Below are positions 1-8,541 of a stretch of 64,000 nt of DNA, piece after piece. Each line of letters opens with the position of its first letter. The first letter of the stretch is position 1. The notes beneath the pieces were generated by a model. The model was not told the origin of the DNA and ran no database searches. It saw only the letters and a program-made list of their open reading frames with translations. Location: positions 62,001 to 126,000 of the forward strand of contig DAOULB010000045.1 in the NCBI GenBank assembly GCA_034420695.1, in the 5' to 3' direction. Source of the stretch: Io17-Chloro-G2 sp034420695. GTDB taxonomy: Bacteria; Chloroflexota; Dehalococcoidia; Lucifugimonadales; UBA3495. The position numbers and the translations under genes were made by a program.

Positions 1-939
1 GCTATGAGATTCCCGGGCAACTATTGTGCCGTCGCTCATCACACCGGTCTTCAGGTGAATGTTAGTCTCCAAGCGGGGGCCATTGATTGTAAATGCTTCC
101 TCCCTGGTGTTCACCAGTTTGACCGGCTTCCCGGTCTTCATGGACAGCAGGGCGGGGAAGGCCTCGAAGGCTAAACGCAGCTTAGCTCCAAACCCGCCGC
201 CCAGTTCCATGGCCACCACTTTGATGCGGGATAGCGGCATGTCAAGGACCGAGGCAAGTTGTTGCCTGACTTGGAATGGCCCTTGGGTGGAGGCCCACAC
301 TGTGAGCCTGCCGTTGGGCTCAAGGTTGGCCACGCAGGCCATCGGCTCCAAGAAGCCTTGGTTGATGGCTTGGGAACGGTAGCTGTCCTCAAAGACGTGG
401 TCCGCGTCCCGGAAAGCCTGGTCCACATCCCCTCGGTCCGAATCCAGCAGCGTACAATTGTTCCCGCCCATGGCGAAGCCGTAACCGTCGAAGCTCTCCA
501 CGTCATCGTGAACGTTGGGGGCTCCTTCCTCGATGGCCTCCAATGGGTGGACCACCCTTTCCAGCCCTTCGTACTCCACCTCGATGAGGTCCAGGGCTTC
601 TTGGGCCGTTACTTCATCATCGGCGGCCACCGCGGCCACAGGGTCTCCGACGTAAAAGACCTTGTCCCGGGCCATGATGCGCCTGTCGCGAAGTGCCCCC
701 GACCCGAAAAAGACGTCGGGGAAGTTATTCCCTGTGACAATCGCCCGTACTCCGGGAAGTTTCAGTGCCTTGGAAGTGTCTAGTTTGACAATGCGAGCGT
801 GGGACACCGGGCTAATAAGGAGCTTGCACATCAGCATTTCCGGCAAGTACACGTCCGCGGCGTAAACCGCTTTGCCGGTAACTTTTTGAGTGGCGTCCAC
901 CCTTGGCAGGCTCTGGCCGAGGGTTTTGAAATCAACCAT
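1..939 (-). CDS. Xanthine dehydrogenase-family molybdopterin-binding subunit (partial, 3' end off left edge)
   Basis: This is the N-terminal part of the large subunit of a molybdenum hydroxylase (xanthine dehydrogenase/CO dehydrogenase CoxL type), which binds the Mo-pterin cofactor and hydroxylates the substrate. About 313 codons are inside the window and the frame runs off position 1 without a stop. The translation shows the a/b hammerhead domain at the start (QKVTGKAVYAADV, then GDPVAAVAAD) and the Mo-cofactor domain (QGFLEPMACVA, then the LGGGFGAK loop). The ATG at 939 is chosen because GGGGGTGA lies 5 nt upstream; an in-frame ATG at 954 is also possible. It follows the 2Fe-2S subunit by 69 nt. 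The substrate cannot be predicted without the C-terminal active-site region. Confidence 0.9.
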   Translation of the reverse strand, partial: MVDFKTLGQSLPRVDATQKVTGKAVYAADVYLPEMLMCKLLISPVSHARIVKLDTSKALKLPGVRAIVTGNNFPDVFFGSGALRDRRIMARDKVFYVGDPVAAVAADDEVTAQEALDLIEVEYEGLERVVHPLEAIEEGAPNVHDDVESFDGYGFAMGGNNCTLLDSDRGDVDQAFRDADHVFEDSYRSQAINQGFLEPMACVANLEPNGRLTVWASTQGPFQVRQQLASVLDMPLSRIKVVAMELGGGFGAKLRLAFEAFPALLSMKTGKPVKLVNTREEAFTINGPRLETNIHLKTGVMSDGTIVARESHS

Positions 940-1008
940 GCTATTCACCCCCATGAAGTACGGTGAAGAAAACGATCAACCCCTTGCTTTGACCCGGTTT
1001 CAGCCAGC

Positions 1009-1506
1009 CTATCCCCGCAAAGTTTCGGAGGCCGCCAGAATCGCTTCCACCACCTTGGAGTATCCGGTGCACCGGCACAGGTTCCCTCCGATGGCAAACT
1101 TTACCTCTCCGGCGTCGGGGTTCGGGTTCCGCTGCAAGAAGGCTACCGCGGACATTATGAGTCCTGGAGTGCAGAACCCGCACTGTAGCCCGCCGTAGTC
1201 CACGAATGCCTGCTGCACGGGGTGGAGTTCCCCGGGTTCGGATTCTGCCAAATCGGCCACGCCCTCGATGGTCGTGATTTCCGCTCCCTTTGCGCTGTGA
1301 GCCAGGATCAGGCACGAGGTCACAGCCCTGCCGTCCATGATAACTGTGCAGGCCCCGCAGTCCCCCTCATCGCATCCCTTCTTGGTGCCGGTGAGCAACA
1401 ACTCATCCCGCAATGCATCCAGCAGAGAATAGTAGGGCTGCACCAAGACCTGTCGCAGTTCTCCGTTGACCTTCAACTGTAGAGGTATCTTCATCTGCTT
1501 TCCCAT
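1009..1506 (-). CDS. (2Fe-2S)-binding subunit of molybdenum hydroxylase (CoxS/XdhC type)
   Basis: A 165-residue electron-transfer subunit with two 2Fe-2S clusters. The plant-type ferredoxin cluster is visible as GCDEGDCGACTV with a following Cys (TSCLILA), and the second, helical cluster as QCGFCTPG ... NLCRCTGY. The length is normal for the family. It passes electrons from the Mo subunit encoded downstream to the FAD subunit encoded upstream. The three genes lie on the minus strand in the order FAD, Fe-S, Mo. ATG at 1506 is used; an in-frame ATG at 1494 is an alternative start. Confidence 0.95.
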   Translation of the reverse strand: MGKQMKIPLQLKVNGELRQVLVQPYYSLLDALRDELLLTGTKKGCDEGDCGACTVIMDGRAVTSCLILAHSAKGAEITTIEGVADLAESEPGELHPVQQAFVDYGGLQCGFCTPGLIMSAVAFLQRNPNPDAGEVKFAIGGNLCRCTGYSKVVEAILAASETLRG

Positions 1507-1563
1507 CTCTTAAGGGTTCTAAATGGTTACCCTAAAATGCCATTGTCTGGGGGACGATCCGAG

Positions 1564-2487
1564 CTAAAAAGAGACCTGCACTGCCAAGTCTCGCTGCTGC
1601 TCAAACGACACTCTGCCGCCCTGGGCCATCTCCAAGGACGTTTCCAAGGTTCGCTTTGTCAGCACCTCAACCATGGCCTTGCGATGTTCCGCAGTGCCCC
1701 GGATGTCGTCAATGGGTCTGGCTGCGTTCCGGGCCGCGCGCGCAGCTTCGGAAATGAGACTGGAGGAAACGGTTCGTCCGATTAGGAGGTTCTCGGCCTC
1801 GGGAACCCTGATCGGTGTAGGGGCAACCGCTCCCAGCGCGATGGCGGCCAGAAGGCAGGTCTCTCCGTCTTCCTCAAGGGAAAGCACCGAGGCTACTCCA
1901 AGGGTCGCTATGTCCATGGCTCCCCGGGGGCTGTGTTTTATGTAAAGAGAGCCGGTTCGAGGAGGATTCGGAGGGAGCAGGACTTCGGCTAGCACTTCTC
2001 CTGACTCCAGGCAGGTCTGGCCCGGCCCGGTGAAGACATCCGCAAGGGGAGCCCACCGTTCGCCGCCGGGCCCCACTAAGCGGCACTGGGCGTCGAAGGC
2101 CAGGAGAGCCGGCAAGGTGTCCCCCGCGGGAGAAGCGTTGCAGATGTTGCCCCCGACCGTGGCTAGGTTCCTGACCTGCACGCCAGCGAAGGACGCTGCC
2201 GATGCCGCTAGGGCCGGGTAGTTCCGGACTACGCTCGGGTGAGTCTGCAGGTCCTGGACTTTAACCAGCGGACCCAGTCTCAACCCGCGGCTGCGGTTGT
2301 AGCTAATTCTCCCCAGGCTGGCAATGCGGCGGATGTCGATGACGTATTTGGGCTGCCAGACGCCCTGGCGCCAGCGGACCAAGAAGTCGGTGCTGCCCGC
2401 CACCAATCTGGCGTCTTCTCCGTGCCGTTGCAGCAGGGATACAGCCTGATTCAGAGTTCGGGCTTCCAAGTACTCAAACCGGGCCAT
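1564..2487 (-). CDS. FAD-binding subunit of molybdenum hydroxylase (CoxM/XdhB type)
   Basis: The FAD subunit of the molybdenum hydroxylase. The two flavin-binding motifs of the CoxM family are present: AGSTD near residue 30 (usually AGGTD) and TVGGNICNASPAGD near residue 110. A CO-dehydrogenase flavoprotein C-terminal domain follows. ATG at 2487 is preferred over ATG at 2493 because AGGAG then sits 9 nt upstream rather than 3. The 57-nt gap to the 2Fe-2S gene suggests one transcript. Enzymes of this layout oxidise aldehydes, purines, nicotinate-like heterocycles or CO; nothing here decides which. Confidence 0.93.
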   Translation of the reverse strand: MARFEYLEARTLNQAVSLLQRHGEDARLVAGSTDFLVRWRQGVWQPKYVIDIRRIASLGRISYNRSRGLRLGPLVKVQDLQTHPSVVRNYPALAASAASFAGVQVRNLATVGGNICNASPAGDTLPALLAFDAQCRLVGPGGERWAPLADVFTGPGQTCLESGEVLAEVLLPPNPPRTGSLYIKHSPRGAMDIATLGVASVLSLEEDGETCLLAAIALGAVAPTPIRVPEAENLLIGRTVSSSLISEAARAARNAARPIDDIRGTAEHRKAMVEVLTKRTLETSLEMAQGGRVSFEQQRDLAVQVSF

Positions 2488-2633
2488 AGACATCCACTCC
2501 TGGGGATATATTCAGCAAAGGCGTCCGCGCCGGGACGAACAAACCGGCGGCAACCCTTGTAGGTGGCACGGGCTTAGGGGAGTGTAGTTTGGGCCGCTAT
2601 GGCTGTCAACGCGGGCCCGCGCGTCGCGTCGGG

Positions 2634-3473
2634 TTACAACGCCTGCCAGTAACGGCGGCCTTCCAGCCGGACGATTTTGCCGAAACCGGGGGAGGGTAGG
2701 TGTACCGCCGCTACGGTGATGCCTTCCGACTCCAGCCAGTCTAACAAGGCGCTCCTTGTGGCCCGGGTCGTCTCCGGGTCGATGTCCGCCCGGGAGACCC
2801 AATCGGTGTGCTCTACTTGCACCGTGTTGTGCAGCACGTCTCCCAGGATGAGCCCTTGTTGGCCTTGCGATGAAATCATAATACTCATGTGACCCGGCGT
2901 GTGTCCTGGAGTCGGCAAGGTAGTCAATTCGCTGGTAAGGGCCACTTCGCCGTCTACCAGTTCCATCACTCCCAGGTCCTCCAATGGCCACACCTTCTCC
3001 GGGGCGTTGGGAAACCTGCTGGAAGCCATTTCGGGTGAATGAGTAGCCTGCCAGTCCTTGGCGCTGAAGTAGTACCTCGCGTTGGGGAATGTGGGCTTGT
3101 ACGCCTCGCCTTCCTGCTGCAGGTTCCAGCCAACGTGGTCCCTGTGCAGGTGGGTCATCACTACCATGTCCACGTCCTCCGGACTGACCCCGTTGGAGCT
3201 CAAATCATTGAGTAACTCTCCCCATGGAGTGTCCGTGGCGTCTGCCGGTTTGGGGCCCATGCCCGTGTCCACGGCTATGGTGCGCCCCTCTGATCGTACC
3301 AGGAAGCAGGCCAAGTTGAAGCTCAGGTTATGCTGTGGCGTTAGGTGTTCGGTGTATGAGTCCCAGGTTTCCACCGGAATGTCCGGGAAGAAGTTGCACA
3401 GGTCGAATTCCAGGATTCCGTCGGACAGTGAAATGACTTCTACGTTGCCGATAGTGATTTTGGGGTTTGGCAT
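2634..3473 (-). CDS. MBL-fold metallo-hydrolase
   Basis: A metallo-beta-lactamase-fold hydrolase of about 279 residues. It has the zinc motif THLHRDHVGW (HxHxDH), the third metal His in TPGHTPGH and the bridging Asp in LILGDVLH, as in lactonase or SoxH-like members. The frame stays open to 3686, but ATG at 3473 has a strong ribosome binding site (GGGAGG, 5 nt spacing) and begins where family homology begins. It is 146 nt upstream of the FAD-subunit gene on the same strand, so co-transcription with the molybdenum hydroxylase is possible. The substrate is unknown. Confidence 0.9.
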   Translation of the reverse strand: MPNPKITIGNVEVISLSDGILEFDLCNFFPDIPVETWDSYTEHLTPQHNLSFNLACFLVRSEGRTIAVDTGMGPKPADATDTPWGELLNDLSSNGVSPEDVDMVVMTHLHRDHVGWNLQQEGEAYKPTFPNARYYFSAKDWQATHSPEMASSRFPNAPEKVWPLEDLGVMELVDGEVALTSELTTLPTPGHTPGHMSIMISSQGQQGLILGDVLHNTVQVEHTDWVSRADIDPETTRATRSALLDWLESEGITVAAVHLPSPGFGKIVRLEGRRYWQAL

Positions 3474-4186
3474 TTGTACCTCCCGGAGGCGCTTGTTGTG
3501 CTCCTGCTTATCACTTACACAAGCATGTCCTAAACTGTCCCGCTTGAAGGTGGCTCGATTATAGGGGCGCCCAGGCAGGCGGGCAATGGCTGGGATATTG
3601 GCCCAGGGACTTCGATAGTTGAAACGGTAGAAGATATGGAAGGCCCTTAGGGAAACCGGGTCAAAGTTGCTGTCCTGCCTAGACACCCATCAATCAGGAG
3701 AAATCCCCGCTTACTGACACCCGCCCCTTCCCATCCCGGATAGCCACTCTCTAATATAGGACTTGAACACTTGACCCCACTGCAGAGTTCCTCACGAGTG
3801 AGCCCGGTCCGGCACCTCCTTGCCTGTGGAAGTCCAAAAAGTGGGAAATGGCGGAGAATGGTGGGATATCTAAAAAAATTCTAACCGCCATTCTATTCAG
3901 CAAATTGGAGGAAACGCAAAACTCGAAACATCCGCCCGTCGTCACGTCCGCTCAAACTGCTCACACTTGAGCTGCGTAAGGAGTTGTCCTAGAGGAGGCC
4001 GCCCAGTCTTCCTCGCTCCGGACATCGACACTATGTGGGTTGAGGCTTGAGACTGAAAATCCACTTATTGTGGCTTTCGGGTTGACCCCCGCAAAGGCCC
4101 GGAATATATTGGCCGCGAGTGCCTGCGCCGGAAAAAAGGGCTTGGCTGGCCCGGAATTCGCAAGCCGAAGGGGGATAGAAACCGTT
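3474..4186. other. Intergenic region between divergent genes
   Basis: About 700 bp between the MBL hydrolase (minus) and the flavoprotein (plus). No convincing gene is seen; the open frames here have no ribosome binding site or recognisable domain. It contains a short array of 10-bp-phased boxes at 3841-3868, listed separately, next to an A-rich stretch. Promoters for both flanking genes must lie here, but I could not single one out. Confidence 0.5.
3841..3868 (-). repeat. Array of 10-bp-phased GTGGGA/GCGGAG boxes
   Basis: Three boxes (GTGGGA, GCGGAG, GTGGGA) repeat every 10 bp with AATG spacers. The same motif in the opposite orientation forms the core of each 99-bp tandem unit at 12724-13020. 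The arrangement (T/C)GGRN separated by 5 nt is the published layout of MraZ operators, but no mraZ or cell-wall gene is nearby. Function is unproven. Confidence 0.5.
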
Positions 4187-5797
4187 ATGACAAGTCAGAG
4201 CAAACCGGTTCCAGCCCATTGGGACTTGACCGCGGATGTGGTGGTTGTGGGGTACGGCTTGGCTGGAGCCGTAGCCGCCATCGAGGCCCATGACCAAGGG
4301 GCCAGCGTTATCCTGTTGGAGAAGATGTCGGAAGACGGTGGCATCTCCCGCATCGCCGGTGGCGGGGCCCGCATAGCTAAGGAGTGGGAACCTGCATTCG
4401 AGGACCTGAAAGTGGCTTGTGGAGGGCGGACTCCCGATGACGTGCTGGAAGCCCTGGCCAAGGGCATGGTGGAAATTCCCGCCTACATGGAAAAACTAGC
4501 GGCCACCGACGGGGCCAGGGTTAACCTGCGGTGGAACGAGGGCAACGTCACATACCCATTTCCGGGCATGCACACATGGGGCGGGGCGTCCTATGCGGAA
4601 ATACCGGACTACGACCCCGTGAAAGAAAACCCGCATTCGCCGGGCTACCGCGGCGGCGCCCGCATGATGAAGGTTATGCGGGATAATGTCCAAGCGCGAA
4701 ACATTGACGTACGGCTGAACACCCCGGCCTACCGTTTGATCTCCGACGCCTCGAAGCAGGTCCTGGGCGTCAAAGCGGAGTACCAGGGTTCGGAAATCTC
4801 CATCAAGGCTAAGAAGGGCGTAGTGCTGACCTGTGGCGGTTTCGAGGGCGACCCAGAAATGATTAAACACTACTTCGAAGCTCAGCCTCTGATGGTGTCG
4901 GGATTTATGGGCAACACAGGGGACGGTATCCGCATGGCCCAGGAACTGGGCGCCGACCTGTGGCACATGTGGCATTTTCACGGGTCTTACGGCTTCCTCA
5001 TGGAGCCGGACAGCCGGTTCACTACCCGTACCTTCAGGAAGTCCGATTGGCTGGCGTCAGAACCTCCGGGCCGAGAGAACACCCGCCGGGAGACCTCATC
5101 ATACGGCGCTCCCCGCGGTTACGGCGCCAGTTACGTTCTGCCTTGGATTCTGGTGGACAAAAACGGCAAGCGGTATATGAACGAGTATCCTCCCTACTTA
5201 CAAGACATTGCCCACCGGCCCATGGCCTTCTACGATTCCCTTACCCAGAGTTTCCCCCGCATTCCCTCCTTCCTCTTGATAGACGACGTTGGATTCAAGA
5301 TGGACCAGATGGCCTTGGTAACGGTGCACGATCCCTCTGCACAGCATGAAATGTGGAGCGAGGACAACCAAAAGGAACTGGCTGAGGGGATAGTAAAGCA
5401 GGCCGATACCATTGAGGACGTGGCCTTGGATCTTGGGATGCGCCCCGAGGTGCTGATTGCATCGGTCAACCGGTGGAACGACCTGTGCGGCCGTGGTCTG
5501 GATGAAGACTTCGGCAGACCCCCCTCTTCCCTAGTGCCAATAGAGAAGCCTCCATTCACCTACGGTGAGGTGTGGCCTATGATAACCAACACTCATGGTG
5601 GACCCCGCCACGATGTTCACCAGCGGGTCTTGGATGTTTGGGGAGAGCCGATACCCCGGCTCTATGCTGCTGGGGAGTTGGGCGGTGCCTTTGGCCACCT
5701 ATACCTGTCGGGGGGCAATTTCTCGGAATGCTTTGTGGGAGGCTGGAACGCTGCCCGGCACGCGGTGACCCTGGCTGGCTGGGACGGCGGCGGTTAG
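4187..5797 (+). CDS. FAD-dependent oxidoreductase, fumarate reductase/ketosteroid-dehydrogenase type
   Basis: A flavoprotein of 536 residues in the FAD_binding_2 family, which includes fumarate reductase flavoprotein and 3-ketosteroid-1-dehydrogenase. The N-terminal dinucleotide fold is VVVGYGLAGAVAAIEA followed by an acidic strand end (LLEK) and SRIAGGGAR. The C-terminal FAD-binding part is AAGELGGAFGHLYLSGGN. The frame is open from 4040, but the Rossmann strand should start close to the N-terminus, so ATG at 4187 (GGGGGA upstream) is chosen. It stands alone between a divergent gene and the convergent min operon. The substrate is not predictable. Confidence 0.88.
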   Translation: MTSQSKPVPAHWDLTADVVVVGYGLAGAVAAIEAHDQGASVILLEKMSEDGGISRIAGGGARIAKEWEPAFEDLKVACGGRTPDDVLEALAKGMVEIPAYMEKLAATDGARVNLRWNEGNVTYPFPGMHTWGGASYAEIPDYDPVKENPHSPGYRGGARMMKVMRDNVQARNIDVRLNTPAYRLISDASKQVLGVKAEYQGSEISIKAKKGVVLTCGGFEGDPEMIKHYFEAQPLMVSGFMGNTGDGIRMAQELGADLWHMWHFHGSYGFLMEPDSRFTTRTFRKSDWLASEPPGRENTRRETSSYGAPRGYGASYVLPWILVDKNGKRYMNEYPPYLQDIAHRPMAFYDSLTQSFPRIPSFLLIDDVGFKMDQMALVTVHDPSAQHEMWSEDNQKELAEGIVKQADTIEDVALDLGMRPEVLIASVNRWNDLCGRGLDEDFGRPPSSLVPIEKPPFTYGEVWPMITNTHGGPRHDVHQRVLDVWGEPIPRLYAAGELGGAFGHLYLSGGNFSECFVGGWNAARHAVTLAGWDGGG

Positions 5798-5855
5798 GAA
5801 GGTAGCTGCGTGAGGTAATGTACAACCACGTCCTGTCGGGGTTCCGGACAGCATC

Positions 5856-5878
5856 GGGGCGAGCACTAGGCTCGCCCC
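5856..5878. terminator. Hairpin between convergent genes
   Basis: A perfect 9-bp GC-rich stem (GGGGCGAGC / GCTCGCCCC) with a 5-nt loop lies between the stops of the flavoprotein (5797, plus) and minE (5973, minus). A weaker stem-loop precedes it at about 5834-5852. No T-tract follows on either strand, so it may be an intrinsic terminator of reduced strength or a transcript-stabilising hairpin. Confidence 0.5.
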
Positions 5879-5972
5879 TGCCTGAAGCTTCACGATGGCG
5901 TCCGGTGTTGCGGCCTGGCAGGATACCCGGAATAGAGATCCTTGGGCTTCCGCCTAGCGAGGGCGCGGAGGC

Positions 5973-6263
5973 TTATTGGACCGCTGCCAGTTGGTTCAGG
6001 TCTTTCACTTGGATGTTGGACACCAGCACCATTAGTTCGTCCAGCCGGCGGATTTCGAATTCCAAAAAGTCGTCATCCACTACCATGTAGCGGGAAACCA
6101 CCTGCCAGATTTCCCGCTTCATGTCAGCCATCAGTTCCGGCGAGAGGTCCAACCGGTCTTGGATCAAGACCAAGCGCAACCGATTACGCGCCGTGTCCTT
6201 GGACTGTTCTCCGCCCCTGTGGGAATCTCTCTGGCTGATCAACCAGCGCAAAAAATCAAGCAT
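5973..6263 (-). CDS. minE: Cell division topological specificity factor MinE
   Basis: MinE, about 96 residues, stimulates MinD ATPase and sets up the pole-to-pole pattern that keeps FtsZ rings at midcell. The recognisable part is the MinD-interacting segment SKDTARNRLRLVLIQDR followed by the dimerisation domain (VVSRYMVVDDDFLEFEI). The N-terminal MLDFLRWLI can serve as the amphipathic membrane-targeting helix. ATG at 6263 is chosen: AGGAG lies 11 nt upstream, whereas the earlier GTG at 6275 overlaps that site. The start overlaps the minD stop by 8 nt, indicating translational coupling in minCDE. Confidence 0.95.
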   Translation of the reverse strand: MLDFLRWLISQRDSHRGGEQSKDTARNRLRLVLIQDRLDLSPELMADMKREIWQVVSRYMVVDDDFLEFEIRRLDELMVLVSNIQVKDLNQLAAVQ

Positions 6264-7074
6264 GGGAATACGCACTCCTGTTAATGCCTATTATCCCTTT
6301 GAACTTCGAAACCAGACCGGAATTGGCATCCAACTGCATCAATGGCACTTCGTCGCCATCCACCCTGGCTGCGATGCGTAAAAAGGCGGCTCCGGCCGGG
6401 GACCTTCTGTCGTGGACCACCGGCACGCCCCGGTTGGCGGCAGTGATGGTGCGGTCGTCCACCGGCACCAGTCCCAGGACGTCCACTGCTAGCAGGTCCA
6501 CTATGTCCTGCTGGTCCATCATGTTCCCATCCCGGACCATCCCCGGATTGATCCGGTTGATTATCAGCTTGGGCCGGTGTACTTCGGAAGCCTCCAACAA
6601 GCCGATAACTCTGTCGGCGTCCCGGATAGATGACACCTCAGGAGTCGTGACGAGGATGGCTTCCTTGGCCGCAGTTACGGCGTTCTTGAACCCCTGCTCG
6701 ATGCCGGCCGGACAGTCCATCAGAACGTAGTCGAACTCCTCCTCAAGGCCCTCGCACAGCTCCTTTAGCTGCTCCGGCTCTATGCAGGACTTGTCCCGGG
6801 TCTGGGCCGCGGGTATCAAGTACAGTTCCAGCTTGTTCTTGTCCTTGATCATGGCTTGGTTGACCCGGCAAACGCCTTCTATCACGTTCACCACGTCGTA
6901 AACTATCCGGTTTTCCAGCCCCATGATGACATCCAGGTTGCGAAGCCCGATATCGGTGTCTATGACCACCACCCGGTTGCCGCGCATGGCCAAGCCAGTG
7001 CCGATGTTGGCCGTGGCGGTGGTCTTGCCAACGCCGCCTTTGCCCGAGGTTATGACAATGGTTTTACCCTTCAT
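6256..7074 (-). CDS. minD: Septum site-determining ATPase MinD
   Basis: MinD, 272 residues, is a membrane-cycling ParA/MinD ATPase that recruits MinC to the membrane. The deviant Walker A motif is SGKGGVGKTT near residue 10, the switch I region is VIDTDIGLRNLD, and Walker B is YVLMDCPAGIEQG. The C-terminal segment GLVSKFKGIIG fits the amphipathic membrane-targeting sequence. Length is normal. It overlaps minC by 11 nt upstream and minE by 8 nt downstream, so the three form a tightly coupled operon. Confidence 0.97.
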   Translation of the reverse strand: MKGKTIVITSGKGGVGKTTATANIGTGLAMRGNRVVVIDTDIGLRNLDVIMGLENRIVYDVVNVIEGVCRVNQAMIKDKNKLELYLIPAAQTRDKSCIEPEQLKELCEGLEEEFDYVLMDCPAGIEQGFKNAVTAAKEAILVTTPEVSSIRDADRVIGLLEASEVHRPKLIINRINPGMVRDGNMMDQQDIVDLLAVDVLGLVPVDDRTITAANRGVPVVHDRRSPAGAAFLRIAARVDGDEVPLMQLDANSGLVSKFKGIIGINRSAYSHA

Positions 7075-7993
7075 ACGGTATCCCTCTGTTATACCTGGCG
7101 AACCTGCCAGCGAATTTGGCCACGTAGATAGACCGCCTCTTGATGAAGGCGATCACCGGTCCTCCCCACCTTGACCTGCGCTTCTTTCCGTTGGCTGGAG
7201 GAGCGTTCGATGCCAAGCCCACGTAGGGGCCGATCTGGAGGCGCGGGCTTTCCAGTTCGTGGGCAATGATGGCCGCCTTGGTGAATCCGGTGGACCCGGC
7301 ATGAGCCAGGCCTCGCAATGCGCCGTACACGGTGATGTCGCCGGCGGCCACTATTTCAGCACCCGGATTCACGTCTCCCAAAATGACCACGTCTCCCGGG
7401 TACTTGATGACCTCTCCAGAGCGGCAAGTGGTTTTGATCAGGAGAGCCGTGTCGCGGCGCGGGTCCACCAAGCCCTCCTCTTCCTCATCGAGGTCCATGC
7501 TCAATGATTCCAGCAGTGCAGTTCCTCCCGTATGCCCGTTCACTTTCGCCCACCCGTTAGGGTGTAAGGAGAACTTCTCCCCTGCTTCTGGAGGGGTTGG
7601 GAGACTGGCTTGAAAGTGTTCGGCCAGTTCCGTTTCGGGCTCCTCCGGTGGGGAGGGAAGGGGGTTGTTGGGAGGATCTGATTTTTTCAGGGCCAGAGCG
7701 GTCCTGGCACCGGTGCTATCCGAGGAGTCCAAGAAGTCGGGCGAGCACCAGAACCTGGTTACCGTCAATCCGGACTCGTTCTCAATCAACTGCTTGATCT
7801 CGGTCAGTTGTTGCATCGAGCCGATTCGGCTTCCGGCGTTGACCGTAATCTTTCCCTTGGACCATAGTTTGCGATTGTCTTCCAAGTACTGTCGCAGGCC
7901 GGTCACGACGTCATCAAAAGGGGAAGCGTCGTCTATGGTGAAGTCGACGTTGGTGCCCCTGCCCGATACTTGGACTACGCCTGTTTGAGCCAT
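7064..7993 (-). CDS. minC: Septum site-determining protein MinC
   Basis: MinC, 309 residues, is the FtsZ assembly inhibitor. The C-terminal beta-helix domain is clear (RSGEVIKYPGDVVILGDV, then PGAEIVAAGDITVYGALRG), and it contains the MinD-binding face. The N-terminal domain covers roughly residues 1-100. The two are joined by a long Pro/Glu-rich linker. The protein is longer than typical MinC (about 230 residues) because of this linker and a very basic C-terminal tail (KKRRSRWGG ... IKRRS) beyond the beta-helix, which might contact membrane or nucleic acid. First gene of minCDE; a matching promoter lies at 8083-8112. Confidence 0.95.
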   Translation of the reverse strand: MAQTGVVQVSGRGTNVDFTIDDASPFDDVVTGLRQYLEDNRKLWSKGKITVNAGSRIGSMQQLTEIKQLIENESGLTVTRFWCSPDFLDSSDSTGARTALALKKSDPPNNPLPSPPEEPETELAEHFQASLPTPPEAGEKFSLHPNGWAKVNGHTGGTALLESLSMDLDEEEEGLVDPRRDTALLIKTTCRSGEVIKYPGDVVILGDVNPGAEIVAAGDITVYGALRGLAHAGSTGFTKAAIIAHELESPRLQIGPYVGLASNAPPANGKKRRSRWGGPVIAFIKRRSIYVAKFAGRFARYNRGIPYEG

Positions 7994-8541
7994 GTAAAGA
8001 TCCCGATGGAGACTAACAGGAGCAGACAGGGACGGGGCTCTGGCCCCTGGGGAGATTCCTGCTGCACACTCTGCCTTCTGGTTTTATAGCAGTCCAGTCA
8101 ACCGGGATACAAGGGTTTTGGTTGCAATTTTATGTTAATTTATAAATTATGTTAAATATTTTGTGCGATGGAGAGCGCGGCTATGAACTTGGGGAGTCAG
8201 CTGACAGGTATGGCCGCTAGACTTGCCCCTGCTTTCACAAGTAACAGCAAAGGTGCACGCACTTAGCCCCGAATCAATTCTGCCCGGCATGTCAGGCCTG
8301 CACCAACGCAGGAACTAATACCTGCAACCCCTGTGCTAAACTTGCCCTGTGGCAGAGATGAGGCGTCAACTGGCAGACTTTCAGCTCCATTTGTACAGCT
8401 TGATTCATACCTTGGGCTATTCCGCTTCCCTGATCAACCGAGTCGTAGAGTGGGAATCCTGCGGGGCTCGCTACCACGAAGCCCAAGGCGAGATTCCACT
8501 TAAGGTTCGCGGACACCGGGACCGCCAGGTGCGGCATCACA
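7994..8541. other. Intergenic region upstream of minC and the 8542 lipoprotein gene
   Basis: About 550 bp separating divergent genes. It holds the putative minC promoter and an A+T-rich tract. I searched it for the missing N-terminal lobe of the binding-protein-like gene at 8542 and saw none. An open frame at 8349-8561 overlaps the start of that gene in another phase and shows no family similarity I can recognise. Confidence 0.5.
8083..8112 (-). promoter_or_regulatory. Putative sigma70-type promoter of minCDE with AT-rich upstream tract
   Basis: On the minus strand, TTGTAT (8112-8107) and TATAAA (8088-8083) are separated by 18 bp, about 90 nt before the minC start. The region directly upstream (about 8113-8160) is the most A+T-rich tract nearby and could act as an UP element. 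Called by eye from consensus only. Confidence 0.5.
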
